Shown in pieces: positions 13,801-47,500 of a stretch of DNA of 64,000 nucleotides. Position 1 is the first letter of the stretch; the number at the start of each line of letters is the position of its first letter. Location of the stretch: assembly GCA_030141605.1 (NCBI GenBank), contig JAQGDQ010000164.1, forward strand, positions 159,694-223,693. Reading direction: 5' to 3'. The notes under the pieces were generated by a model. It did no database searches. It was not told the origin of the DNA and was given only the letters and a program-made list of their open reading frames with translations. The stretch comes from Tubiluchus corallicola. Taxonomy: Eukaryota; Priapulida; Priapulimorpha; Priapulimorphida; Tubiluchidae. The position numbers and the translations under genes are program-made.

Positions 13801-16159
13801 AGGTACTCATGACTGCACGAAGTTAATTAAGGTAAACAGGTACTCACGACTGCACGAAATTAATAAAGGTAAACAGGTACTCATGACTGCATGAAATTAA
13901 TTAAGGTAAACAGGTACTCATGACTGCACGAAGTTAATTAAGGTAAACAGGTACTCATGACTGCATGAAATTAATAAAGGTAAACAGGTACTCATGACTG
14001 CATGAAATTAATTAAGGTAAACAGGTACTCATGACTGCATGAAATTAATTAAGGTAAACAGGTACTCATGACTGCATGAAATTAATTAATGTAAACAGGT
14101 ACTCATGACTGCACGAAGTTAATTAAGGTAAACAGGTACTCACGACTGCACGAAATTAATTAAGGTAAACAGGTACTCATGACTGCACGAAATTAATTAA
14201 GGTAAACAGGTACTCATGACTGCACGAAGTTAATTAAGGTAAACAGGTACTCATGGCTGCACGAAATTAATTAATGTAAACAGGTACTCATGACTGCATG
14301 AAATTAATTAAGGTAAACAGGTACTCATGACTGCACGAAATTAATTAAGGTAAACAGGTACTCATGACTGCACGAAGTTAATTAAGGTAAACAGGTACTC
14401 ATGGCTGCACGAAATTAATTAATGTAAACAGGTACTCATGACTGCATGAAATTAATTAAGGTAAACAGGTACTCATGACTGTATGAAGTTAATTAAGGTA
14501 AACAGGTACTCATGACTGCACGAAATTGATTAAGGTAAACAGGTACTCATGACTGCACGAAATTGATTAAGGTAAACAGGTACTCATGACTGCACGAAGT
14601 TAATTAAGGTAAACAGGTACTCATGACTGCACGAAATTAATTAAGGTAAACAGGTACTCATGGCTGCACGAAATTGATTAAGGTTAACAGGTACTCATGA
14701 CTGCATGAAATTGATTAAGGTTAACAGGTACTCATGACTGCACAAAGTTAATTAAGGTATACAGGTACTCATGACTGCATGAAATTGATTAAGGTAAACA
14801 GGTACTCATGACTGCATGAAATTGATTAAGTTCTCAGGAGCACAAACTACAAAAGTAATAAAACTAAATTTCTTGTCAAAATGCTCTAGTGTTTTCATTA
14901 CAATGCTTGTAAATGAGACTGGATGTTGGTTCTGCAAAGAAAATTAGACTGAAGGTAAAAAATGTAAGCAGAAAAACAATCCATCGATTGTTTTTAATAA
15001 GCTGCAAGCTACTGACACATTCAACTTATCTTGTGATTAACTTACATGTGAAAATTACATGAAAACATTAACATGCACACAAGTATAAGCATAAGCAACT
15101 TACTGTGAAAATGTGTCAATGAAACTGTCTGGACTTTCTGCTACCAAGAGGAGCTGACGTTGGTGAGATTCTGACATGGTGTGGCATTTGAATCCATTCT
15201 AAAAAACAAGAAAAATGTGCTGAAATAAAGGAAATAAAAACATTTAGGCAGGCCACCTTATGGTAGGGTGACTCATCTCATGATACGAGTTCATCGTTAT
15301 GTAAAGTAGGAATGAATGGTTGTTGAACACTTCTTCCTAGCCAGTTATTCCACTACTGTGTATTAAAGCAGACTGCTAATCAGTCTTTGCATTCAATCTT
15401 TTCAGGTGATTTCAAATTCAATCTGGGTGGTACCTCCCACATCTGAATATTATTTGCACTTTCTTATCACTTTTTCATTTACAGTCTAAAGCCATTTAGC
15501 ATAAATCAATTTTATTCATGTTTTTTTAATAAAAAGTGTGACTAAATCATGACAAAATAGTTTTTGGTAGGTAAAAGAATGTAATGGTGCTTGTGATGTT
15601 TTGTGTAATACCTTTTTATTGGCGACAATACATACAGATGGCGCAAATTTTGATCAGGTTTTGCAGCGGCAAGTAAGGCAGCAGATTATCACTGCAACCA
15701 TTAAATCCAAATGGATTAAACATGCAGTAAAGCAAACCGTCGCTCATTGGCAAAAACACTGATTGAGATGGTTTTCTCAGATTCTGGTCCAGAGTTTTTT
15801 CTATACATATTAAAGCAATAACCCTTACTGTATTGTGCAACAAAACTGACAGCTAATAAATTCTGATGCTTAATTCTAATTCATTAATTTCGTTTACTAT
15901 GTTAATATCATGCCAACCTGATAAATAATTATGTTTATATTGTCATTACTGTCCATACTAACAATTAAAGAATAAATAATATGAAAAAATGTGGTACATC
16001 ATGTGAATAATAACTCTACATCTATGTTGCATAATTTACCTCATCTCTGCACTGTTTTTGACACATTTGGCAATACCATCGTAGCTTCTGCAGCCCTTTA
16101 GCTTTGATGCGATTACTGATAGCTTTTGGTGATAAAAATCCTGCCTTTTCTTTTCCCAT
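4850..16159 (-). CDS. KIN: DNA/RNA-binding protein KIN17, 10 exons, 397 aa
   Basis: Coding exons: 16040-16159, 15104-15198, 12065-12108, 10308-10430, 9037-9189, 8316-8448, 7608-7740, 6267-6320, 5721-5889, 4850-5019. All introns are GT-AG, phases agree, and the total is 1194 nt (397 aa; the human protein is about 393). The N terminus MGKEKAGFLSPKAISNRIKAK leads into a zinc finger (C30, C33, H46, H52). The KIN17 winged-helix region follows (TKRVHANVVYQEYISDREH, HMNSTQWETLTDFVKWLG, then WIDRDPETIRRQE), then a charged linker with KRKSALDEIME and two C-terminal SH3/KOW-like domains (KLGEKYYKQKAVVK; LVQVLNGAYR to GVPYEDVCKI). KIN17 is a nuclear, chromatin- and RNA-associated protein linked to DNA replication, DNA damage response and spliceosomes. 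No key residue is missing. The introns carry two minisatellites and a hAT-like element. Confidence 0.95.
6431..7119. repeat. 48-bp minisatellite in KIN intron 7
   Basis: About 14 tandem copies of a 48-bp unit containing ACTCAAGACAGATGGCACCA and TCTGTTACATACCTCATTT. The first copies (6431-6640) are divergent and the later ones nearly identical. Because 48 is divisible by three and the unit has no stop on the plus strand, three long plus-strand reading frames result; these are not genes. On the KIN sense strand about ten units carry GAG|GTATGTAA, a good 5' splice-site match. Confidence 0.95.
10478..11619. mobile_element. hAT-like non-autonomous DNA transposon in KIN intron 3
   Basis: The ends are inverted: TAGGGATGCACCAAAA at 10478 and TTTTGGTGCATCCTTA ending at 11619. 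The flanking 8-mers GCATATAT (10470-10477) and GCACATGT (11620-11627) match at 6 of 8 positions, as expected of an aged 8-bp target duplication. Interior ends are AT-rich with repeated AAATTCGGTT-like words. No transposase frame is visible, so it is probably a deletion derivative. Length 1142 bp. Confidence 0.65.
12770..12782 (+). repeat. G homopolymer run
   Basis: A run of about 12 consecutive G, unusual in this AT-rich intron (KIN intron 2). Its function is unknown, and its length may vary or reflect assembly. Confidence 0.7.
13349..14828. repeat. 37-bp minisatellite, about 40 copies, in KIN intron 2
   Basis: Unit GGTAAACAGGTACTCATGAC followed by TGCATGAAATTAATTAA, repeated head to tail for about 1.48 kb. 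Variants such as CGAAG/TGAAA and AATTGATT occur in interleaved blocks, suggesting larger higher-order duplications. Several units have a 1-3 bp change (for example TTATGATGACT near 13510). On the KIN sense strand each unit has TTTCATGCAG, resembling a weak acceptor. Confidence 0.97.
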
Positions 16160-19100
16160 TGTTAATTGTGTTTAAACCAAATATCTAACAATAAAAAGAA
16201 GTATAACTGCATTGTTTTATAATTACTTTACCACATACCAGATTTATGTATGGTTTGCTGGATTTTATCATTTGTTCTAGTAAAAATAAGTAAAGAGATA
16301 AAACCTTTATCTGGCAAATAAAAACTTACACTTGAAAGTAAAAGTACATTGGACATAAAAAATGTGTACTACGTACAGGAGACAGCATGTCAGTCACCAG
16401 TTATATGCATTAAAAAAATTAATTATAATAATTACACTATAATAATTAAGTGAAGACAAAGATAAAGAAAACAAAATTATGACATTGATGCATGGACAAA
16501 ATCTATGGATCTCTGTTTCAAACAAGAAACAAATACAATACGTCTAACAACATCAAACAAATTACTACCTTAAGACAGCACTAACTCTTGGAATGATAAT
16601 TATCTAGTTAAAAACAAGAGCCCACATTAAAAAATTTTACGAAAAGGCTAAAAGCAGAGTAATGTCAACCTACGTAATACCTCAAAATAGACGATTTTGA
16701 TAGACTGGTGACAATGCTTATATTTTCCCGCAATCCTAAATTTAGTAACAATTAATATGATTATGCTATTAATTGTAATATAGAATATTATTAATACATT
16801 AGTTTGGTGTTTAAAAACTGCATGCTAATATTATTCCTGTATTTATTGGTATTGGAATGTTGGTATTCTTAAAATTTTCATGGTTGATTGAATTCATTCT
16901 TTATTTTTTGAAAGCACAATGGGCTCAAGTGAAGTGTTTTTCTCTGTTGACCTTGCAGTAACCACGAAACACTTAAAAAATTTTCTCACGAATCAGCATG
17001 AATTCTCTTTGTTGACAATGTGTCTAGCCTGATGTTACCACCACTTAGGCTTTCACATCTTTTTTTGCAGTATCAAGAGTATTTATATCATTTTTCAAAA
17101 ATGGTGAGCAATCTAGGCAAGGGGCTTCCAGAATTGGTCTTAAAAAAAATTTACACAAGAGTTCAATCATTACGGATTATCACTTACACATACATTAACT
17201 TGGCCTATTTTTGACAAGCTTTAATGAAAATTTTTTCAATGCATTTAGACGGTTTTAAATCAAATGATATATTATTATAAGATTTTTTTCCTTTGCAGTT
17301 TGAGAAGATTGTTTATTGATAGTATATGTATAATGAACAGTAGGTATTATTCTTAGAGTTGCACACTTCTTATCACTTAAAAGCAAAAGCCATTTATTGA
17401 GCTGAGAATATAATCAACAGAGATCTGATTGTAGAATGTTAGAGTCAGATTTTGTAGTAAGTTCTCTATAAATTTTATGATCTCCGGAGGGCTTTCAGAG
17501 AAAATGACTGAAACAAATCAATCGATCTGGGGATAAAGGTGAAATGGTTCATAGAATCTTTAACAGGCCTGTTACAATCTTATAGTAACTTCAAAACACA
17601 AACTACGAACTTCAGAACGAATTTGACAAACATAAACCTTTTAAAAACACAAATTGCTGCTTTACAATATTGATGGAAAAATTGAAAACACAATAAGCAA
17701 TGCAATATGGGAAATCTTGTAACTCAGGATTGCATGCACGCAAACCCAAGGCACCAAGTACTGTGAACTGGACCACAGATTTAGATTCGTGCGTTCAATT
17801 ACACTTACAAAAAGCCGTTGTCGGCACGGCACTGTAAATGTATAGACTATAGAGGAACGTTTTCCTCTATACGTTTTCTGCTTGTAATTCAAAATCGATG
17901 TGTAGAAACGAATACTTGTATTTTTTGCATTATGAACGAATTGCCATATCATCAGGTAGATGACTTTGTTTAATATCAGATTTAAGTCCTCTACAATTGA
18001 AGATTCTAACTCTTAGATTCTCCTTACGCCTCCCTATTATTGCAGACAGAAAAGAAAGCAGAATACTCCAACAAATGTTAAATATAAAAATTCCTCGCTA
18101 TTCCTCAAAAAAGATGTTATTTTTCAATGAGCTGTTATGCGTCACCGACAACAGTCTTAAAACCTTGCAAAAAACCACCTGGTAAACCTAAAACAACTTG
18201 GATAGGTTAGACAAATTAAGATGTTCAACAACTTCAACCAAATCTATCTTTAGGAGTAGAAGAACTTGCACTGTTAACTCAGATAGAAGTGGGTGGAATA
18301 CTCTAATACATATTGATACCTCAATGCCTACAAGTGGAATAAAATTTTGAAGAAGAATGAATTGTCAGTTTTAATAGTTTAATTAATACAGTGCCAAAAT
18401 ACATTTATAGTCTGTTATTAAAAATTATTAATATTCCCAAGGTACAAAAAAGCTATTCCTTGACAGCTCAGTGGCCAAATTTTTAATGCTACACATTTTT
18501 GCAAAATGCCTGGTACCAAATGAAAACCTAAAAAATTTGCTACAATATGGATATCGCTGTATTTAAAATTAGAGTTGATGTGCTGTATTATAAATACAAG
18601 TGAGTATTTGAATCGAAGCGAATTTAAATCCTATTCCAATTGAACTTGAAAGATTTTCAAACCATCAGTAAAATAGTGATAATGCAACTATCATGTATAT
18701 TGTTCGATTCTGCCTGCAGTAAAACTACTGATAACTTGTTTAAAAATAGTTCACAGAAATCCTAGTTAAACTGTGAAAATTCCATGACGTTTCAAACATT
18801 TTAACAATAAAGACGTATGTGGTTGGAGTGATCATCATTCGAATCTATGATTTTAGGTCAGAATTGAATTTGAACTAAAAAACTTGTTCAAATTTGATTC
18901 GAACGTTCGACGCTCTCCCGTAATTGTAAATGCATTGCTGGTTCATTGGTTAAGACTGATATTTGTCACATTTAGTGTACCAACTATGATTTAATACAAA
19001 AAAACAAGAGGCCAGTCTTTTTTGTGTGCGGTAAATCTATTCGAATTGCCATAGTATTCACCAAATCCTACTAATAATTACAACCAACAAAAATCTCCTA

Positions 19101-19512
19101 GTGCACATGGTTAATTATATTCATAGAGCATCATAAAACAGGCAATATTTACATCAGTAGATGGGTACATCAGTATGCACAGTGTACACAAACATACATG
19201 ACAAACGTTTGACCAAACATCATGAAAAAATGTCTATCACCAAAATACCCAAGTCAAAAAGTAGCAATGATAAGGTCGTCCAAATAAAGTCAAAATCAAC
19301 AAAACAAAACATGACAATAGCATAATAGAGTGAATAAAATTACTACACAATAACATGAAAAAACAAGTGATCTACGGTAAACAAATGAACCCAAATTAAC
19401 TGTATATACAATTATTTACATTATGTTTACAATAATTGTTACTGTTTCAACTATACAACAATTCTAACATAAAGCAATTACAGTGAACATTACTTTACAA
19501 TATTAACTCTGG
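16160..19512. other. Intergenic, KIN start to RBM stop
   Basis: No gene recognised. Plus-strand frames at 17020-17214 and 17997-18185 and a 96-codon minus-strand frame at 17662-17952 lack recognisable domains. The KIN promoter should lie just above 16160. A MITE-like copy is at about 18598-18922. Both genes are on the minus strand, so this is a tandem spacer of about 3.35 kb. Confidence 0.5.
18598..18922. mobile_element. Degenerate MITE related to the element at 54502
   Basis: The stretch from ATTCGAATCTATGATTTTAG near 18838 to TTCGAACGTTCGACGCTCTC closely resembles the reverse complement of the left half of the 54502-54895 element, and the left edge (AGTGAGTATTTGAATCGAAG) resembles its right end. 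Ends are about 18598 and 18922. No target duplication is evident. It is an older copy in inverse orientation. Confidence 0.5.
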
Positions 19513-42305
<22,793 letters not shown>

Positions 42306-42786
42306 TGGGCTTTGCCTGCATTTGATGGTATAGACAAGTTTTAGATGTATTCTGTTGAAAAGTGATCACTGTTAAACTTCCTTTTAACAGCTTAAGATCT
42401 GTAAAATCATATTTGCAAATTAACAACAAGAAAGCAAGAAACATTCGCTAACCTGGAAAACAAGTAAATCAAAAATAGTCTAACTGCACGTTCCAATTCC
42501 TTATCATTCTCATTCTGCATATGACAACCAAGCATATCAAAAACTTAAATTACAGAGAAAGGACCACTGACTGATTTTGCAACTTATCATACTGAAATAG
42601 TATTACTCAAAAACTGAAATAATGATAAGGTTTTTATAACTGTTGGTAATAATGGTGGCTAGGTTATAGAACTGAACTTTCTACAGCCAGTTTTTAAGAT
42701 GTCCTATGCATTAATTTTTAAACTATGCAGATTTGAGGAGGTCACTGCTTTAAAATTTAACTTGTATAAAAAGCATAATTGAGTTA

Positions 42787-43054
42787 CGTCTCCTAGGGTA
42801 CAGTCTAGTTCTGCTTGCTAGATTGACAGATTTTGGACCATGTGGGTACGGTCTAGTTTTGCCTGCTAGACTGGCAGATTTTGGAACATGTGGGTATGGT
42901 CTAGTTTTGCCTGCTAGATTGACAGATTTTGGACCATGTGGGTATGGTCTAGTTTTGCCTGCTAGATTGACAGATTTTGGACCATGTGGGTATGGTCTAG
43001 TTTTGCCTGCTAGACTGACAGATTTTGGACCATGTGGGTACGGTCTAGCATCAG
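42787..43054. repeat. 48-bp minisatellite upstream of the first RBM coding exon
   Basis: About five copies of a unit containing AGATTTTGGACCATGTGGGT and GGTCTAGTTTTGCCTGCTA. Open frames of 82 and 102 codons on the two strands are artefacts of the 3n period. On the RBM sense strand the unit junction reads CTAGCAG|GCAAAAC, sharing GCAGGCAAA with the true acceptor of exon 1 at 42308-42318. Confidence 0.93.
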
Positions 43055-43059
43055 TCAAT

Positions 43060-44576
43060 CGTTCTGTTTAGGCAATTTGTGAACAACTCACTGCTCAGTT
43101 GATTGCAAAACATTAAAAACAAAATGTTTTTTCTAGAACTATTTCTTGTAGGCAAAAACTGTCTATATTCAAAAAACGGAACTTATTACATAAAATAAAA
43201 ACAAAATTATCACAAAATTACTGAAGTAGAATGTAAGACAAGACATATGATTCAACTTATTTGATTTCACATAATTCCAAGCAATAAACAAATTACATGT
43301 CAAATGAATTGAATGTGTAAAGCAGAATCAATTGAAAAGAATGTCCTGGCACCCAGGTAAATGGAAGAAAATGATTGGTGCCCAGTCATTTCAAACAACT
43401 CGACAAAAGAATCTATTCCCACCTGACCGGCTGATTAAACCACACAAAAAAAAATCAATAAGCGTAAACTGCTTTTAGCAAAACAACCTGTTCAACAAAA
43501 ACTGTCAAATACATGAACAATGAATGAATGAATGAATGAATAAATCAACAAAGAACATACTGATCCTCAGTATACAATAAAAAGCAGAATTTTAAAGTCA
43601 AAGAAGACGAGCATTCATTTGTAAAAGACGAACAAAAAGATCATATGGCGAGTCGCCATCGCATAATGATCCATTTCATGCCTATTGTATCAAATTTTTA
43701 AAAATCCCAGTTAGACAGGTGGGGTTCCTTCCTGTGAGACAGAGTCCCGATTTTTCCTTCCCACCCAAGAAAACAATGGAATGACATAATAACTGGGAAG
43801 ATCAATCTTCCCAAATTTCTTAAAAATCTGACCATTCTTTGTCAATCACTTTGATGACAATTTTGTAACGTTCCACTTGCATTTTGAATCTTCTCATCAT
43901 ACGTGGCCATTGTCTTGTTGTGTCTTATGTCATTCAAATAAAAGAATGCTTCTGGCCGATTTTCACTCAATCACACGAGTTAAGACATAAATTATCTGAT
44001 ACAAATAAATAAACAATTTGCCAGATGAAAAATAGATAAAGAATCAACACATCAACGTTCATTCCTTACCTATCATCAATCAATCATAAGCTACAAAACC
44101 AATTTCGTAAAATCGTGAAATGCAGCAATTCCATGCTTGCCGGGTGTTCAGGTATTGATTAAACACACACGAGTTGACGATACGACACTCCATGATCGTC
44201 AGAAATTTGCCAATAAACCGTCAACTGAATAGAAATATGCAACTTTAGAATTCATTGAAGTGCGCAGAATGAGCATTGCCTGCGGAACAGCTAGAAATTT
44301 AAATTTTGAAGCATCTCGATGTGGCATATTTATGAATAGCAAGACGGACAAGCAGGTATGGTTTGTAAAGATGAAAACTCAATGCGCAGTTCACAAACAT
44401 ATGTCTACTATGCAAGAAGACTCACAGTTTAATCACAGTTATCATATATGTACATGGAACAGCATTTACTGCTTTGACAAGTTTACGCATCTCTTCTCAG
44501 CGAAAATGATCCCATTATCAACGATCAGTCAACATTTCCAACTCTGTATAAATATTAACATTGGATTAATGCATTT
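43060..44576. promoter_or_regulatory. Divergent spacer between the RBM gene and the GPCR
   Basis: The two genes start back to back, so both promoters must lie between about 42316 and 44576. On the minus strand GATAG|GTAAGG at 44064-44072 is a strong donor and may end a non-coding first RBM exon that splices to 42315. Joined that way, an in-frame TGA precedes the ATG at 42305, which supports the chosen start. A 106-codon plus-strand frame at 44260-44580 shows no domain. No TATA box could be assigned with confidence. Confidence 0.35.
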
Positions 44577-47500
44577 ATGAAGCTCTTCCTCCACAAACTG
44601 TTCTTAGCGATGATGCTGCCCGCTACCATAGCAACTGCTGCGGGAAATGAACCGGTGACAGTAATGTCATTGAATGTGTCAATACCACTCGATCTGGACA
44701 TCGAATATACGGTCGTGGAAGTTTTCTTGGGCTTCATGTCATTTGTCAGCAATCTCGTGGTCTTCTGCATGATTCTCGCAAGACCGATGTTGCGGAAACA
44801 CACTAGCAATCTGTATGTGGCATCATTGGCAGCAGCTGACTGTTTGTTTGGATGCATTGTCTGCCCATTTGCCATCCTCAACAGCATTGGACTACCCAGA
44901 AACTATCCAGCCTGCCTTATGATGCAGAGTGCTATCATGATTTTAGCAGGCAGCACCACTACATGCTTGACCGCTGTGACAATTGACCGATGGATAGCTA
45001 TTTCACAACCATTCAGGTATGATAATAAATTTAACAAATCTTTATTGACTGTCTTGCTGATATACCAAGCTTGTATTTGGTGGGTCATCTTTATTCTGTA
45101 CAAGAAGGACTTGTATTTGGTGGGTCGTCTTTATTCTGTACAAGAAGGACTTGTATTTGGTGGGTCATCTTTATTCTTTACAAGAAGAACTTATATTTGA
45201 TGGGTAACCTTTTTTCTATACAAGAAGGACTTGTATTTGGTGGGTCGTCTTTATTCTTTACAAGAAGAATTATTTACATTTCTCAGTTTATCAAACTGTT
45301 AATAGTAACCCATGCATAGGAATTCAGTGTAAAGAATTGCAAAGAATAAATGCCTGTCACAAATATTTTAACTAATCAGTTTACGCCAAACTTCTTTCAA
45401 GTAAATTTCTTGTCAAGCAGAAAAAACAATAAAGCTACAAAGGCAGTAGAGATTTTTAGCTGCAACAAAAACTACAGCTACCAATGATATCCCCATGCAT
45501 GACATACGAGTGACTAAGTATAAGAAAATTAGAAACATTACACAAAGCTAAACAGTTAGCAACAAAGTGAATAAAAAAATTGTTTCACAATTAAATGAAA
45601 ACACTAGATGAAAAATTTCAATGGTAAATCACTTAAATATAAATAGGAAGTTAAATGCTGCGTCGCCTGTTATTTTCTGCTGTCTGTCTAGTTAAATGTT
45701 ATCAGTCTATCTACATTACTTTTTTGATCGGGCTCAGGATCTGTAAAATTTGGCCATATTGGGGGGACGGCAGTTGTTGTGGTCAAATTTGTTTCTGAAA
45801 GCTGTCACAAGTCATAGTTTTCATCACAGGAGGCCGAAATTTTACCAGATACTATAGACCATTGTACAGACCAGTAATGGATCCGATTTTTTCACTTTCA
45901 CTTTCCCAATAGGGACCTCAGATATGCCCATTAAACGGATCATATGCCCATTATTATTTGTTATGTTGTTTATTGTTCCTTTCACTATACTTTACAAATG
46001 AATCTATCTAGCAATATGCATTCAATTTTTTTTTACAAAAAATGTATTTTATGACTATGGCAACTGCTTCTACATTTTACTTATGGAAACTTTAGCTACA
46101 CAAGAAAACAGCAAGTAGGACAATGCCAGCTGCAAGCACATTAGTGTTTCCATTCTAGTTCACTGATCTCTATTACTTTTTTGCAGATACACAGAATGGA
46201 TGACAACAAACAAAGCACTGATTATAATAACTATTTGCTGGATTGTTGCAATATTCATAGGACTTATACCAGCCATGGGATTCAACATGGGTATGCCAGT
46301 AGTTCCCAGGTAATACACTATTGGAAAAGATGCATGGGGTGATTGCTTTCTTAAAATCCTTTCTTAGATATGTTACAATACACTGTAAGCGCTATTATGT
46401 ATTAAATGATATTCTGCAGTAAGTTTCGCGTAAGGTGAATGAGTTAAGAAAAATCATGGTAGCCATCTTGTATGGCATTTGTTAAAAAACCTAATGAATT
46501 TTTTGTTTATCCAGAGTGGTACGGATCATTCCTCAATCACTGACTAATTATTGTAATAAAGAATGAACTCAGTCAATCAGGAAATGATTCTGCTAGCCAT
46601 TGTAATAGTTTGCTACTTCAATGGATGCAGGACTTGCAACCAGTGGCGGCTCCTGTATAGACACTGTGGTACTCCAACACCCTCTATTTTTGCACAATAT
46701 AGTGCTCAATATAATGACTATTTTTTCTTTAATTCTTTCTTTATACTTGTACAGAACCAGAGCACATGACGGAACTGGGCACTTCACGGGTTCAGCAATG
46801 TGCTGTTTAGCTGTTGTGTGCATGCGAGCCATGCATACATGTCTGAGACAAGATGCTGCACTCTATCTAGAGAGAGCACTGTTGCTCACACAATCTGTGT
46901 TGTCTGTTGTCACTGGCATATTCTTGAATGTGATAAAGTGTAGCATTAGATTTTGACTCAACGTGTGTTGTGCTTAAAATTCAAATAATTTAGTCATGGC
47001 CTTCTTGCATTCCCAAGAAATAAGTTCTGTGACTATAAGTAAACTTCAAAAGCTTAAGTTTTCACAGTTGTCTTTCCAGGAGAAAGTAGCAGTTAAGAAG
47101 AGGCTGTTCAACAATGCAGAAACAATGGCCATAAAATTTCAGAAGCAGCACCCCCGCGAACTCTAGCTACGAGCGGCTACTGCTTGTAACTACAAACAAA
47201 AATCACTTTTTTCAACAGGGAATTCCGTTATTTCCATGACAGGCATTTTTGAAATGCCATGACAGTTTATGATATACTGAAAAGTCTGAACTGAGAACAT
47301 ACATTAGAAATAAGCATTAGTTAACGGGCAAAGCAAAATTTCTGGGGCACGCAGATATCAATTTCACATAACAATTTTCAATTACTTACGACTTGTGTAT
47401 TGTTTGACCCGTGAAACGAAATATCCACACAATAATACAATTCAGATTCACATTAACATCTAGACAAAATTATCTCAAATAGATTAAAACATTGTATGAA

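Noticed and set aside
13349-14828. CRISPR-like regular array
   Set aside because: No unique spacers; direct head-to-tail minisatellite in an intron of an animal gene.
42750-43071. Frames on both strands with Pro/Gly-rich repeats
   Set aside because: Artefact of a 48-bp tandem repeat.
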